Below are positions 15,949-25,396 of a DNA stretch of 52,854 nucleotides, piece after piece. Every line of letters begins with the position of its first letter. Within the stretch, counting starts at the first letter, position 1. The DNA is taken from positions 1 through 52,854 of the forward strand of contig NZ_JABAFO010000011.1 in NCBI RefSeq assembly GCF_012843675.1. Reading direction: 5' to 3'. A program made the position numbers and the translations under genes. The stretch is from Lactobacillus sp. MRS-253-APC-2B. GTDB taxonomy: Bacteria; Bacillota; Bacilli; Lactobacillales; Lactobacillaceae. The notes beneath the pieces were generated by a model. That model was given only the letters and a program-made list of their open reading frames with translations, was not told the DNA's origin and did no database searches.

Positions 15949-15982
15949 AAAAAAGGCGCGTCTGAAACGGCGAGCCTTTTTT
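15949..15982. terminator. Bidirectional terminator between convergent genes
   Basis: AAAAAAGGC / GCCTTTTTT with a 16-base loop that may fold further (GCGTC...GGCGA), between the YbaK gene and the convergent HAD gene. Confidence 0.8.
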
Positions 15983-15990
15983 GATTGAGA

Positions 15991-16677
15991 TTATTTAAGA
16001 ATCAGCTGAACAGCTTGCTTTAAGTCGTGTGCGATCTTGATTTGATGATCGAATTTAGCTGAAGGGACCTGATCGTTTGGGGTTATCCAGATACAATCCA
16101 GGCCAGCATTTTGCGCTCCTCTAACGTCAGATTGCCAGCTATCGCCAACCATGACGGTATTTTTGCAAGTCAACACTGGGCAAGTGGTTATAATCTGCTC
16201 AAAAAATCGTGGATCTGGTTTAGCGACCCCTAGCTCCTCTGAGATGAACACTGCATCAAAATAATTCAAGAGACCGGCTCCTCTTAAACGTTGTTGTTGC
16301 ATACCAGTCTCACCGTTGCTGGCGGCATAGATATGAACACCGTTATTAGATAGCTGCTGCAAGATAGCATGAGCGTCTGGCATCGTATGATAGTTGGCAG
16401 CCTCCATTTTGGCATACCATTGCTGCAGCGCCAGGCCGTCAACCTGCTTGTCAAACTGAGCAAATAAATCATTAAATCGTTGATCAAACAATGGCTGACG
16501 ATCAGCGCCCTGTTCAATCTGCTGCCAAACATGCTGATTGATCTGCTTGAAAGCTGCCAGTCCTCGTTCGATGTCTTGTACGCCTTGTGACTGCAGAATC
16601 TTGGTAATACCGGCCTGCTGACCAGCTTGAAAATCAAGCAGAGTGTCGTCTAGATCAAAAAGCACATTTTGATACAT
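15991..16677 (-). CDS. HAD-superfamily phosphatase, YjjG-like nucleotidase
   Basis: A 228-residue haloacid dehalogenase-like hydrolase. Motif I is NVLFDLDDTLLDFQAG, motif II is HIYAASNGETGM, and motifs III/IV are VAKPDPRFFEQI and NTVMVGDSWQSDVRGAQNAG. The cap is alpha-helical (subfamily I). The closest family is YjjG/YfnB, which dephosphorylates nucleoside monophosphates including non-canonical pyrimidines. It lies just after a TetR gene on the same strand (27-base gap), so it may share that transcript. The substrate is inferred from family. Confidence 0.9.
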   Translation of the reverse strand: MYQNVLFDLDDTLLDFQAGQQAGITKILQSQGVQDIERGLAAFKQINQHVWQQIEQGADRQPLFDQRFNDLFAQFDKQVDGLALQQWYAKMEAANYHTMPDAHAILQQLSNNGVHIYAASNGETGMQQQRLRGAGLLNYFDAVFISEELGVAKPDPRFFEQIITTCPVLTCKNTVMVGDSWQSDVRGAQNAGLDCIWITPNDQVPSAKFDHQIKIAHDLKQAVQLILK

Positions 16678-16704
16678 TTATTCATCCCCCAATCAGATTA
16701 ACGA

Positions 16705-17274
16705 TTAAAACTGCTGATTATGCTGAGCAAGCCTACGGATATAGGTTAGGGCACCCTTGGTTAGGATTTTTTCAGCAACTTCGATCGTTTGATTGCCATC
16801 TATTTTATCAGAATTAAACAGCCAGTATTTAAGGGATGCAAAACCAGTCGCTCCAATTACCGATTTAGCCAGTTCGTTTTCTGGCGAGTCATTAGGAATC
16901 AGGGCATTAAAACGCTTGCTGAAGCCTTCCAGCATCTTGGCTTCGAAATTACGGTCGCCATTTGGCCCCAACAGTGCGTGAAATTCCTTGAAATGAACTT
17001 TTAAAATCTCAAGTCCATCGGCTAATGGGAGCCTATCAGCCAGTGGGTTGAAGCTGTCGCGTAAGTCATTCATTTCAGCCAGCAACTGGTCTTCAATCGT
17101 TTCTAGCAGATCATACTTATCATCGTAGTAGCGGTAAACCGTGCTGCGGTTGACATGAACATGACTTGCAATATCGTTGATCGTGATTTTTTCAAAAGGT
17201 TTTTCTTCCAATAGCTCAATCATGGCATTTTGTAATTGCCGTCTCGTATAGTTGGTTTTATTTTCGTAGGGCAT
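16705..17274 (-). CDS. TetR/AcrR-family transcriptional regulator
   Basis: A 189-residue repressor. The N-terminal HTH (TRRQLQNAMIELLEEKPFEK, then ITINDIASHVHVNRSTVYRY) is a clear TetR_N domain, followed by an all-helical ligand domain of the TetR_C_7-like type seen in Firmicutes. It is divergent from the MFS drug exporter at 17435, so it most likely represses that operon and is released by an exported compound. The ribosome site is AGGAGGAAAATC before the ATG at 17274. A HAD gene follows on the same strand. Confidence 0.9.
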   Translation of the reverse strand: MPYENKTNYTRRQLQNAMIELLEEKPFEKITINDIASHVHVNRSTVYRYYDDKYDLLETIEDQLLAEMNDLRDSFNPLADRLPLADGLEILKVHFKEFHALLGPNGDRNFEAKMLEGFSKRFNALIPNDSPENELAKSVIGATGFASLKYWLFNSDKIDGNQTIEVAEKILTKGALTYIRRLAQHNQQF

Positions 17275-17434
17275 GATTTTCCTCCTTTTGCATTGATTTT
17301 ATAATATTTCATTATTGAAAAAACGCCAATTTAAAACAACATGTCTTATTTGCCACAAAATGATTTAAATTAGGCTGTGAGTCGCATTTGAAATTCGTTA
17401 TATTAATTGCTGTTCAATACGAGGAGGAATCAAT

Positions 17435-18937
17435 ATGACAAAAACACAAGCCGTCGATATTCACGGACGGTCATATCACCGCACGATTATGTTTGTGCTG
17501 ATGCTGATTGCCACTTTGGCTGGATCTTTGATGCAGTCAACATTAGGTACGGCATTGCCTACCTTAATGGATAAGTTCTCCATCGACCTTAATACCGCTC
17601 AGCAAGCCACGACCTGGTTTCTGTTGGCGCTGGGTGTGATGGTGCCGGTATCTTCCTACTTGGTTAAAAAGGTACCAACCAAGCCACTGACGATCATCAC
17701 CTATGCATTTTTGCTGATTGGGGTTCTAGTAACCTACCTGACGCCTGAAAAACATGACATGTGGTGGATGTTCGTTGTTGGTCGAGTAATCGCCGCGGCA
17801 GCGGTTGGGATCAGTATGCCACTTTTACAGATTGCCATTGTCAACATCTACTCCAAAGAAGAACGCAGCTTTGCCATGGGTCTGATGGGACTGGTCGTCG
17901 GGATGTCACCAGCAAGCGGACCAACGTTAACGGGATGGATTTTGAACCGTTCACATCACTTCTTGGGATTTACGCTGCCCGATAATTGGCAGGCAATTTT
18001 TTATCTGCCAATTACAATTTTGGTTGTGGTCTTGGTTCTGTTGCCATTTTTTATGCGCGATATTATTCCTAACGAAGACGTCAAACTCGACTTCTGGTCA
18101 CTGTTGCTGTCCAGTTTTGGTTTCGGTCTGTTTCTGCTTGGCTTTACCAATGTTTCTAATGATGGCTGGTCAGCTCTATTAGCGGTTGATGCGCCAATTG
18201 TAATTGGACTGCTCTTAATTATTGTCTTTATCTGGCGCCAGCTTAAGATGGAAAAACCTTTCTTGGATGTGCGCGTCTTTAAATCATGGGACTTCTCGGT
18301 GGCAACCATTGCTGTTTCAGCAGTCATGATGGCCATGATGGGGGTCGAAATGATGCTGCCAACCTACTTGCAAAACATTCATGGCATGTCGGCCCTTGAC
18401 TCTGGTCTGACACTGCTGCCGGGGGCCTTATTCATTGGGTTCCTATCGCCAATTGCCGGTATTTTATACAGCAAGGCAGGCATCAAGCGCGTCGGTGTGG
18501 CTGGTCTGTTGGTACTTTCCGTTGGTACGATTCCATTTGCCTTTATTACGGCCTCAACGCCTTCTTTAGCCATCACCTTAATGTACACAATTCGGATGAT
18601 CGGGGTGGCGATGGTCTTAATGCCATTGACCTCACTTTCTATGGATGTCTTGCCTAAAGCTAAGGCTGCCGATGGAACGGCGGTTAATAATACTGCACGT
18701 CAAATTGCCTCATCCGTTGGGGTAGCGCTTTTAACCTCAGTAACGCAAAACACCATCAATAATCATAAGCCTGGAATGGCACTCAAACTGGCTGACCCAT
18801 TAAAATATGCTGCCAAGACGCTAGATGCTTCAATGGATGGGTTCCGATTGGCTTTCCAGGTTGGCCTGGCCTTTGCCGTAATTGGCATGATCGTTGTTAT
18901 GTTTTTAAAAGAAGCCAATCGGCAAACCAATAAATAG
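17435..18937 (+). CDS. MFS multidrug exporter, DHA2 family (EmrB/QacA-like)
   Basis: A 500-residue, 14-segment major facilitator of the drug:H+ antiporter-2 family. GSLMQSTLGTALPTLMDKFS is the TM1 signature, VGRVIAAAAVGISMPLLQIA corresponds to TM4, and GMSPASGPTLTGWIL is the antiporter motif C of TM5. It presumably exports lipophilic toxic compounds across the cytoplasmic membrane. The start at 17435 has GAGGAGGAATCAAT upstream. It is divergent from a TetR regulator and followed after 15 bases by a DUF4811 gene, a pairing common in lactobacilli. Confidence 0.92.
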   Translation: MTKTQAVDIHGRSYHRTIMFVLMLIATLAGSLMQSTLGTALPTLMDKFSIDLNTAQQATTWFLLALGVMVPVSSYLVKKVPTKPLTIITYAFLLIGVLVTYLTPEKHDMWWMFVVGRVIAAAAVGISMPLLQIAIVNIYSKEERSFAMGLMGLVVGMSPASGPTLTGWILNRSHHFLGFTLPDNWQAIFYLPITILVVVLVLLPFFMRDIIPNEDVKLDFWSLLLSSFGFGLFLLGFTNVSNDGWSALLAVDAPIVIGLLLIIVFIWRQLKMEKPFLDVRVFKSWDFSVATIAVSAVMMAMMGVEMMLPTYLQNIHGMSALDSGLTLLPGALFIGFLSPIAGILYSKAGIKRVGVAGLLVLSVGTIPFAFITASTPSLAITLMYTIRMIGVAMVLMPLTSLSMDVLPKAKAADGTAVNNTARQIASSVGVALLTSVTQNTINNHKPGMALKLADPLKYAAKTLDASMDGFRLAFQVGLAFAVIGMIVVMFLKEANRQTNK

Positions 18938-18952
18938 AAAGGACCGCAGCAT

Positions 18953-19576
18953 ATGATCATCTATCTGATTTTTCTGTTAGTCATTGTCGTGATTTTGTCA
19001 TGGACGCTGATCAATAATCGCACCTGGCGCTGGCTGATCGGTTTGACCAGCTCAATTGCCTTGGTTGCTGCCGTAAGCATCATGTCCTTGAACTTCTCTG
19101 ACCATTATGGGACGAAAAAAGAAACCATCGTTGAAACGCACCAAATCTATTCAGCAACTGGTGGCCAGTCACCAATGCAGATCATGGTCGCCAAACAATT
19201 GGGCACCAAATCCAAGCACTGGGTAATGGTTTATCGCGACTCTCAAGCTGTTAAAGCCTCAACTCATTTTGTTCCGCAAAAAAAGCACATTGTCGAAACG
19301 GTTAAAAAGCAGTCGACCTTGAAAAAAGCCAATGTCGACCATGCAACCGTCAAAACAACTACCGTACGTTGGGAATGGAAAAACGATACGGCTAAGTTCT
19401 GGCTCAATATTGGCGATCAAGCCGGTGAGCTGGTTAGTCAAAAGAGCGTTGTAACCGTTCCTGAAAACTGGCAGGTGCTGTCACCATCTCAGTTAAAGCA
19501 GCTCAAAAAGAAGATGGCTGCTCAACAGTCTTCGCAAAAGCAGGCTCTGACGGCACAAGCTTCGTCAAATCAATAA
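18953..19576 (+). CDS. DUF4811-type membrane-anchored protein
   Basis: A 207-residue protein with two N-terminal membrane helices (about 1-20 and 25-45) and an extracytoplasmic domain, ending in a Gln/Ser-rich low-complexity tail. I recognise it as DUF4811, a family found next to EmrB-type exporters in Lactobacillaceae; its function is unknown. It may act as an accessory subunit of the exporter, analogous in position to an adaptor. AGAAAGGACCGCAGC precedes the ATG. It is the last gene of the unit, followed by a terminator. Confidence 0.8.
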   Translation: MIIYLIFLLVIVVILSWTLINNRTWRWLIGLTSSIALVAAVSIMSLNFSDHYGTKKETIVETHQIYSATGGQSPMQIMVAKQLGTKSKHWVMVYRDSQAVKASTHFVPQKKHIVETVKKQSTLKKANVDHATVKTTTVRWEWKNDTAKFWLNIGDQAGELVSQKSVVTVPENWQVLSPSQLKQLKKKMAAQQSSQKQALTAQASSNQ

Positions 19577-19580
19577 AATT

Positions 19581-19616
19581 AAAAGATCATGGGCCGAACT
19601 GGTTCATGATCTTTTT
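19581..19616 (+). terminator. Terminator after the efflux operon
   Basis: AAAAGATCATG / CATGATCTTTTT with a 13-base loop. Confidence 0.88.
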
Positions 19617-19671
19617 ACGTCTAAATACTTCAGGCGAATAATGATAATCAACCGCCTAGGCTCAGCCTTGA

Positions 19672-20421
19672 TCAAGCCTGTTTTGGCTGGCCGGTACCAA
19701 TCTCAAAACCAGCTGTCACGGGGATGTTCTCACCGGTAATCGCACTGGATGCTTCCGTCGACATAAAGTAGACTGCCGCCGCAACCTCGCTTGGTTCCAC
19801 GATACGCTGTAACGGACTGTTTTGGCTAAAGCGCTCCTTCATTGTTTGAGGAAACATAGCCGTGTTGGTTGGACCAGGTGAAACGCTGTTAACGCGAATT
19901 CCAAGTGGTCCATAATCCATCGCCATGGCCCGCGTCATGTTGATAATCGCCCCTTTGGTAGCATTATAGGCCGTCATAGCGTAATCACCGGCCATCCCTG
20001 AAACTGAGGCAATGTTAACGATCGTCCCAGCATGGCTGGCAATCATATCAGGCAAGAACGCCTTACTGATCAAAAAGGTACCACGCACGTTGACCGCGAA
20101 GACCCGTTCCCAATCATCCAGACTTGTTTCATGCAACCGACCCTTAACCACGATTCCGGCATCGTTAACCAATGCATCGATCGTGCCAAAGCGTTCAACA
20201 GTGAAGTCATGCAGTGCGGCAACGCTTCTTTCATCGCTGACATCGACTTGGCAAAAATCAATTGCGGCTCCAAATTCAGCTGCCAGCTCCGTTTTTACCG
20301 CTGTCCCCTTATCGGCATTGCGCGCGGCCATCATAACCTGCCAGCCATTCTGCAAAAAAAGCTTGGTGGCAGCCAGGCCAATGCCAGCCGTACCGCCAGT
20401 TATTAATACAGTTTTCATCAT
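19672..20421 (-). CDS. Short-chain dehydrogenase/reductase
   Basis: A 249-residue classical SDR. The Rossmann motif TGGTAGIGLAATKLF, NDAGIV in place of NNAG, the catalytic Ser in NIASVSGMAG and Tyr/Lys in MTAYNATKGAI are all present, and SPGPTNTAMF follows. It is expected to be an NAD(P)-dependent alcohol or sugar dehydrogenase or ketoreductase; the substrate is unknown. The start is at 20421 (a second ATG follows immediately at 20418), with CAGGAGGCTG upstream. It is monocistronic and convergent with the efflux operon. Confidence 0.9.
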   Translation of the reverse strand: MMKTVLITGGTAGIGLAATKLFLQNGWQVMMAARNADKGTAVKTELAAEFGAAIDFCQVDVSDERSVAALHDFTVERFGTIDALVNDAGIVVKGRLHETSLDDWERVFAVNVRGTFLISKAFLPDMIASHAGTIVNIASVSGMAGDYAMTAYNATKGAIINMTRAMAMDYGPLGIRVNSVSPGPTNTAMFPQTMKERFSQNSPLQRIVEPSEVAAAVYFMSTEASSAITGENIPVTAGFEIGTGQPKQA

Positions 20422-20590
20422 TCAGCCTCCTGTTTGTGCATATTTTTGGTGCATCGATTTCCTATAAAGATTATAACGCGTTTTGTGGAACAAGTTGAAA
20501 ACTGATGCCGATCCTTATTCTGCAAATTTATGGTAAAATAGATTTCTTGACTTAAGCAAAAACGAGTCGATTCTGATCAAAGGAGAGATA

Positions 20591-21064
20591 ATGATGAGCA
20601 AAACCATTTATTTTTGCGCTGGCTGGTTTACTGATAAGCAAAACAAAGCCTATCAAACAGCCATGACAGCAATCAAGCAAAACCCAACCATTGACGTCGA
20701 AAACAGCTATGTTCCTCTGCAGCATCAGTACAAGAACATTCGCGTCGATGAGCACCCAGAATACCTGCATGATAAGGAATGGGCTACGGCTACCTTTAAG
20801 GGCGACTGCTTAGGCGTCACTACCACCGACGCCACGCTGGCTGTTTACATCCCAGATGAAGAAGACGTTGGCATGGGAACCGAAATTGCTTGGGCAAAGG
20901 CGCACGGCAAGTATGTGCTGCTGGTAATTCCTGATGAAGAATGGGGCAAGCCGATCAACCTGATGTCATGGGGCTTTGCTGACAACGCCATCAAGATGAG
21001 TAAGCTGGCCAGCTTTAATTTTAATCAGCCTTCGTTTAACTTTTATGAAGGAGCCGTCTACTAA
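20591..21064 (+). CDS. ntd: Nucleoside 2-deoxyribosyltransferase (class II)
   Basis: A 157-residue cytoplasmic enzyme exchanging bases between 2'-deoxynucleosides in purine and pyrimidine salvage, characteristic of lactobacilli. It matches the Lactobacillus leichmannii enzyme along its length: KTIYFCAGWFTDKQNKAYQT, SYVPLQHQY, RVDEHPEYLHDKEWATAT. The nucleophile glutamate is in the YIPDEEDVGMGTE region and the C-terminal NFYEGAVY is conserved. Two adjacent ATG codons (20591 and 20594) both suit the AGGAG site. It stands alone between terminators. Confidence 0.96.
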   Translation: MMSKTIYFCAGWFTDKQNKAYQTAMTAIKQNPTIDVENSYVPLQHQYKNIRVDEHPEYLHDKEWATATFKGDCLGVTTTDATLAVYIPDEEDVGMGTEIAWAKAHGKYVLLVIPDEEWGKPINLMSWGFADNAIKMSKLASFNFNQPSFNFYEGAVY

Positions 21065-21081
21065 AATTAATCAGAAACGGC

Positions 21082-21128
21082 AACAGCGTCAGACTCGGCT
21101 TAGTAAGCTCGAATCTGACGCTGTTTTT
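21082..21128. terminator. Bidirectional terminator between ntd and the malolactic enzyme gene
   Basis: AACAGCGTCAGA / TCTGACGCTGTTTTT with a 20-base loop, between convergent genes. Confidence 0.88.
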
Positions 21129-21141
21129 ATTTTGAGTCTTC

Positions 21142-22797
21142 TTATTTACGATAGTTTGCCAACAGCTGGTCAAACGGCTGGTACTCTGGCTGCCAGTGCA
21201 TTGCCGCAACTGCCTGTTCCGCGCTGAGATCAGTTTGTGCCAAGCCCTGGTCAATTGCCGACTGGGCCACGGCAAGCGCAACTTTCTTGGAAAATTCAGT
21301 CAGCTGACTAACTGGCGGCAAAACTGGTGCCCCGGGAACCTTGACGTCAACCAAACCGCCAAGCGCATGAGCAGCTGCGGCCAGCATCTCATCATTGATA
21401 ACTCGTGCATTAACGGCCAAAGCACCAAATCCTACGCCAGGATAGATCAAAGCATTATTGGCCTGGCCGATCTGGTAGTCGATGCCTTGGTATGCGACCG
21501 TAGCACTGGGAATTCCCGTTGCTACCAGAGCCTTGCCATTGGTCCATTTGATCAGTTCCTCTGGCATAGCTTCGATCTTTTCGGTTGGATTGGAGATTGG
21601 GAAAATGATTGGGCGGGCAGCATGCTTGGCCATCTCTTTAACGGCAGCTTCGGTAAAGGCATTATGAACCGTTGACGTGCCAATCATTACCGTTGGCTGA
21701 ACCGCTTTGATGATCGCAGTCAAATCCGTAAGCCTGCCTGCATCGGCAAACTCATCCCGTGAACGAACAAATGCTTGCTGCTTAGGTGTAAGTCCTGGCG
21801 TATCATCAAAAAGCAGTCCTTGCCGATCCACCAGATAGAAATGCCGCTTAGCCTCCTTCGGGCTCAGTCCCTGCTTGATGAGCTCGTTGTACAGCATCTT
21901 AACGATTCCCATTCCGGCTGTGCCAGCACCAAACGTCAAGAAACGCTGCTCAGTGATTTTTTGACCAGAGATCTTAAGCGCCCCTAAAACACCTGCCAGC
22001 GCAATGATGCCAGTGCCTTGAATGTCATCGTTAAACGTCAGAATTCGATCCTGATACTTGTCCAGAATCCGAGCAGCCGTGCCGCGACCAAAGTCCTCAA
22101 AATGCAGCAGACTGTGAGGAAATAGCTTTTCAACCGCCTTTACAAAACGATCGATGTATGCAAAGTACTGATCACCCGTCAACCGCTTATGACGCGTTCC
22201 CAAGTACTCATCATCGGCCAGCAGCTGCTGATTATCTGTTCCCGCGTCAATTACGACCGGCAGTACCTGCTGTGGATCAATGCCGGCTGCTGCCGTATAG
22301 ACCATGAGCTTGCCAACCGCGATGTCCACACCGTTAACGCCCCAGTCGCCGATTCCTAAAATACCTTCAGCGTCGGTAACGACAATCAGCCGAATATCGC
22401 GCTGATCAGCCGCGTTCTGCAGGCGTTGTTCAATCGTATCGGGATCGTCAATCGTCAGGTAAGCGGCATCTTGCGGCTGCATGAACCGTTCATTGTAGCG
22501 TTCGATCGCTTCGGCAATTACTGGATCATAGACGATCGGCATAAATTCATCAATGTGCCGAACCATCAGATTGAAAAACAGCGTCCGGTTATGATTAAAG
22601 ATCTCCATTAAGAAATGACGCTTTTCAATCAGTGATCCCTTACTTTGGTACAGTGCATACATTTCGGCAGCCTGCTCATCAATCGTTTTGACACGGGGCG
22701 GCAAAAGGCCAATCAAGCCATACTTACGCCGCTCAGCTTCAGTAAAAGCCGTACCGCGATTTAAAAACGGATCATTTAGGATTTGAAATCCGCGCAT
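21142..22797 (-). CDS. mleA: Malolactic enzyme
   Basis: A 551-residue member of the malic enzyme family, full length. Malolactic enzymes convert L-malate to L-lactate and CO2 using NAD+ and Mn2+ without releasing pyruvate, which deacidifies the cell and supports the proton motive force. The sequence follows Lactococcus MleS closely: [50 protein letters not shown] and the NAD-binding [12 protein letters not shown] divergent LysR gene of the MleR type supports this over a decarboxylating malic enzyme. No malate transporter (mleP) lies alongside, since the next genes are ntd and, across the promoter, the regulator. Confidence 0.88.
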   Translation of the reverse strand: MRGFQILNDPFLNRGTAFTEAERRKYGLIGLLPPRVKTIDEQAAEMYALYQSKGSLIEKRHFLMEIFNHNRTLFFNLMVRHIDEFMPIVYDPVIAEAIERYNERFMQPQDAAYLTIDDPDTIEQRLQNAADQRDIRLIVVTDAEGILGIGDWGVNGVDIAVGKLMVYTAAAGIDPQQVLPVVIDAGTDNQQLLADDEYLGTRHKRLTGDQYFAYIDRFVKAVEKLFPHSLLHFEDFGRGTAARILDKYQDRILTFNDDIQGTGIIALAGVLGALKISGQKITEQRFLTFGAGTAGMGIVKMLYNELIKQGLSPKEAKRHFYLVDRQGLLFDDTPGLTPKQQAFVRSRDEFADAGRLTDLTAIIKAVQPTVMIGTSTVHNAFTEAAVKEMAKHAARPIIFPISNPTEKIEAMPEELIKWTNGKALVATGIPSATVAYQGIDYQIGQANNALIYPGVGFGALAVNARVINDEMLAAAAHALGGLVDVKVPGAPVLPPVSQLTEFSKKVALAVAQSAIDQGLAQTDLSAEQAVAAMHWQPEYQPFDQLLANYRK

Positions 22798-22947
22798 TAG
22801 ACTTCATCTTCTTTCAACAAAATTCATCTTTTATCTCTCATCTCGCAACCGATTATAAAAACCGACCAATCACATAGTCAAATATACCCAAATCTATAAA
22901 TTTTTTTGATATGATAAATTAAAATCCAATTATGGCGGTGATTCAGG
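22798..22947. promoter_or_regulatory. Divergent mleA/mleR promoter region
   Basis: This 150-base AT-rich region separates the divergent malolactic enzyme and LysR genes. Near 22893-22920 an imperfect inverted repeat (ATCTATAAAT...TTGATATGAT) is the only LTTR-like element I see. MleR boxes are expected here by analogy with other lactic acid bacteria. Confidence 0.45.
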
Positions 22948-23847
22948 TTGAATATTAAAGAATTATATTATTATCATGATTTGGTTAGAACCAAAAATTT
23001 TTCCCAGGTCGCAGCAGATTTCAATATCAGTCAGCCAACCGTCACCATGGCCATCAAACGACTTGAAGAAAGCTTTGGAACGACTTTTTTCATGCGTGAT
23101 CGCTCGCATCATCAATTGAAGGTTACCAGTACTGGCCTTCAGTTTGACCAACACGTGCAGCGCGTGATTGAAGAGCTTGAGATTGCCCAAAAGGAGCTGA
23201 CCCGTGCCAAACATGAACGCATCAGCTTTGGTCTGCCGCCAATCATCGGCAGCTGGTACTTTCCCCGCTTCACTCCAGCGCTGCTGCAGGCGGGCCTGCT
23301 TAATCAGCTGGAAGTCGTTGATCACGGTTCGGCCTCACTGCTGCGACTGCTGGCAAACGGCGAGCTTGATCTGGCATTGCTAGGATCGCTGCAGCCATTT
23401 CAACAGCCGAGTCTGCGAGCCCGTGTGATTGATAAGGCACCGATTAAAATTATCGTGGCAAAAAATCATCCTTTGGCAGCTTTTAAAGAGGGCGTATCAT
23501 TTGTTCAAGCCGCGCAATATCCGTTTATCACGCTTGATGATGAATATGTCCATGCCCAGGCTTTCCGTCAGGCTGCGCGTTTGGCTCGCGTACGTCCCAA
23601 AATCGTTTTTAAAACCAGCGACGTGCAGATTTTAAAAGCGTTGGTCGCGAACAATTCTGGGATCTCTTTTCTGACGGATCTGGCACTGGATACCAATGAT
23701 GGCTTGGTGGCCTTGCCCTTGACGGATGGTAGTCAGCCCGAGTTCATCATTTCACTGGCGGCTCGTGCCAATCGCCTGCTGACGCCCAACGCGCAAAGGC
23801 TATGGTCAATTCTGGAGACGCCGCTTAGTAAAGGGCCAATATATTAA
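22948..23847 (+). CDS. mleR: LysR-family regulator, MleR-type
   Basis: A 299-residue LTTR with an N-terminal HTH (NFSQVAADFNISQPTVTMAI, KRLEESFG) and a periplasmic-binding-protein-like effector domain (ISFGLPPIIGSWYFPRFTPA). It lies divergent from the malolactic enzyme gene, so it is the likely malate- or acid-responsive activator. The start is a TTG at 22948, giving MNIKELYYYHDLVRTKN, the usual MleR-like beginning, with GGCGGTG upstream. No ATG fits at that end. Twenty-two bases separate its stop from the amidase gene start, so the amidase may be read through from the same transcript. Confidence 0.85.
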   Translation: MNIKELYYYHDLVRTKNFSQVAADFNISQPTVTMAIKRLEESFGTTFFMRDRSHHQLKVTSTGLQFDQHVQRVIEELEIAQKELTRAKHERISFGLPPIIGSWYFPRFTPALLQAGLLNQLEVVDHGSASLLRLLANGELDLALLGSLQPFQQPSLRARVIDKAPIKIIVAKNHPLAAFKEGVSFVQAAQYPFITLDDEYVHAQAFRQAARLARVRPKIVFKTSDVQILKALVANNSGISFLTDLALDTNDGLVALPLTDGSQPEFIISLAARANRLLTPNAQRLWSILETPLSKGPIY

Positions 23848-23869
23848 CAAACTGAAAGGAGTGGTTTTA

Positions 23870-25348
23870 ATGAATCTACTGACGTTGCCGGCCTACCGCT
23901 TAGCAGAAATGATTCGCCAACACCAGCTTACCAGTCGTGAACTGGTTGAAATGGCACTAGCTAAGATTCAAGCAGAAAATCCCACCCTTAATGCCGTTAT
24001 TCACTTAAGAACAGAGGCAGCCTTAAAAAAAGCCGACCAGCTGGCAGATCATGGCCAGCCGTTTTTAGGCGTTCCCCTGCTGCTAAAAGGACTTGGCCAA
24101 CGAATGAAGGGCGAACCCGACACTAATGGCAGCCGGCTATTTCGCCATCAGCTGGCTAATGAAACCGACAATTTTGTCAAAGCGCTCCAAAATGCCGGCT
24201 TCATCATTATTGGTCAGACAAACTTTCCTGAATTTGGCTATAAGAACATTACTGATGCCAAACTTTTTGGTCCAGCTCGCAATCCTTGGAATCCGCAGTT
24301 CACGACCGGTGGCTCATCAGGCGGTGCCGGCGCGGCCGTGGCAGCTGGCTGGGTACCAGTCGCCGCGGGCAATGATGGTGGCGGCTCAATCAGAATTCCG
24401 GCTAGCTGGTGTGGCGTTATTGGTTTAAAACCAACGCGCGGCCGCATGCCGGTTGGACCAGGCAGTTGGCGTTCCTGGCAAGGAGCATCAATCAATTTTG
24501 CGTTGACGCGTTCGGTTAAAGATACCGCGCTATTATTGGATACTTTGCAGACTGTACAAAGCAGTGCCGTCTTTCAAACACCCTTAAGCAAGCTGTTTAA
24601 ACCTGGCACGATGGAATTGTTGCCAACCCCACGGCTGAGAATCGGCTGGACCACAGTCTCCCCTGTTGATACGACAGTCGACGAAGATGCAACTCGGGCG
24701 GTTTTGGATGCCGTTGACTTCTTGCAGCAAATGGGCTTTGATTGTCAGCCATATGAAGATCCAATTGATGGCCGCAGTTTGATCGACAGCTATTATCTAA
24801 TGAATGAAGGCGAAACGGCCGCCATGTTTGCTCAGATCGAACACTCATTAAAACGTCCGATTGGTCCGGATGAGATTGAACTGGTTACCTGGGCACTGTG
24901 GCAAACCGGCAAAAACATCTCAGCCGCTGAATATATCGCAGCCTTAAATGTTTGGGATAAAGCTGCAGCGTTGCATGATCAGCTTCATCAAAAGTTTGAC
25001 GTGCTATTGACACCCACAACCGCTACCCGTCCATATCGTATCAATGAGCCGCAGCATACTGCCGACTTTGACGAGCAGCTTAGACATATCGATCAGCTGG
25101 CACCAAAAGAACAGCAGCAGCTGATTTATGATCAATGGCTTGATTCGCTGAGTAAAACGCCATTTACCCAAGCAGCCAATCTGACTGGCGAACCAGCGAT
25201 TTCTTTGCCAACCCACATTAGAAAAGATGGCTTGCCCCAAGGTATTCAATTGATTGCCAATAAAGGGCGTGAACTGGATTTATTGCAGTTGGCTGCATTG
25301 TTTGAAGAACATAATCAATTTAAGATGCTGCATCCGACAATTGAATAA
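23870..25348 (+). CDS. Amidase signature-family protein
   Basis: A 492-residue amidase. The Ser-cisSer-Lys triad is visible: Lys in VPLLLKGLGQ, the cis-Ser in FTTGGSSGGAGAAVAAGW, and the nucleophile Ser in NDGGGSIRIPASWCGVIGLK. It hydrolyses an amide bond of unknown substrate; it is not GatA, since no gatB or gatC is present and the family details differ. The start is the ATG at 23870 with AAAGGAG 9 bases upstream; a GTG at 23861 overlaps the ribosome site. It follows mleR closely. A bidirectional terminator separates it from the structured RNA on the opposite strand. Confidence 0.9.
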   Translation: MNLLTLPAYRLAEMIRQHQLTSRELVEMALAKIQAENPTLNAVIHLRTEAALKKADQLADHGQPFLGVPLLLKGLGQRMKGEPDTNGSRLFRHQLANETDNFVKALQNAGFIIIGQTNFPEFGYKNITDAKLFGPARNPWNPQFTTGGSSGGAGAAVAAGWVPVAAGNDGGGSIRIPASWCGVIGLKPTRGRMPVGPGSWRSWQGASINFALTRSVKDTALLLDTLQTVQSSAVFQTPLSKLFKPGTMELLPTPRLRIGWTTVSPVDTTVDEDATRAVLDAVDFLQQMGFDCQPYEDPIDGRSLIDSYYLMNEGETAAMFAQIEHSLKRPIGPDEIELVTWALWQTGKNISAAEYIAALNVWDKAAALHDQLHQKFDVLLTPTTATRPYRINEPQHTADFDEQLRHIDQLAPKEQQQLIYDQWLDSLSKTPFTQAANLTGEPAISLPTHIRKDGLPQGIQLIANKGRELDLLQLAALFEEHNQFKMLHPTIE

Positions 25349-25351
25349 AAT

Positions 25352-25394
25352 AAAGAGCCCATGAAACGCATCAAGCATCCCATGGGCTCTTTTT
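25352..25394. terminator. Bidirectional terminator shared by the amidase gene and the large RNA
   Basis: AAAGAGCCCATG / CATGGGCTCTTTTT with a 17-base loop. On the minus strand it follows the tRNA-like 3' end of the candidate RNA and ends in TTTATTTT. Confidence 0.88.
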
Positions 25395-25396
25395 GA

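Noticed and set aside
23861-23869. GTG start for the amidase
   Set aside because: It coincides with the end of the AAAGGAG ribosome site; the ATG at 23870 has correct spacing.
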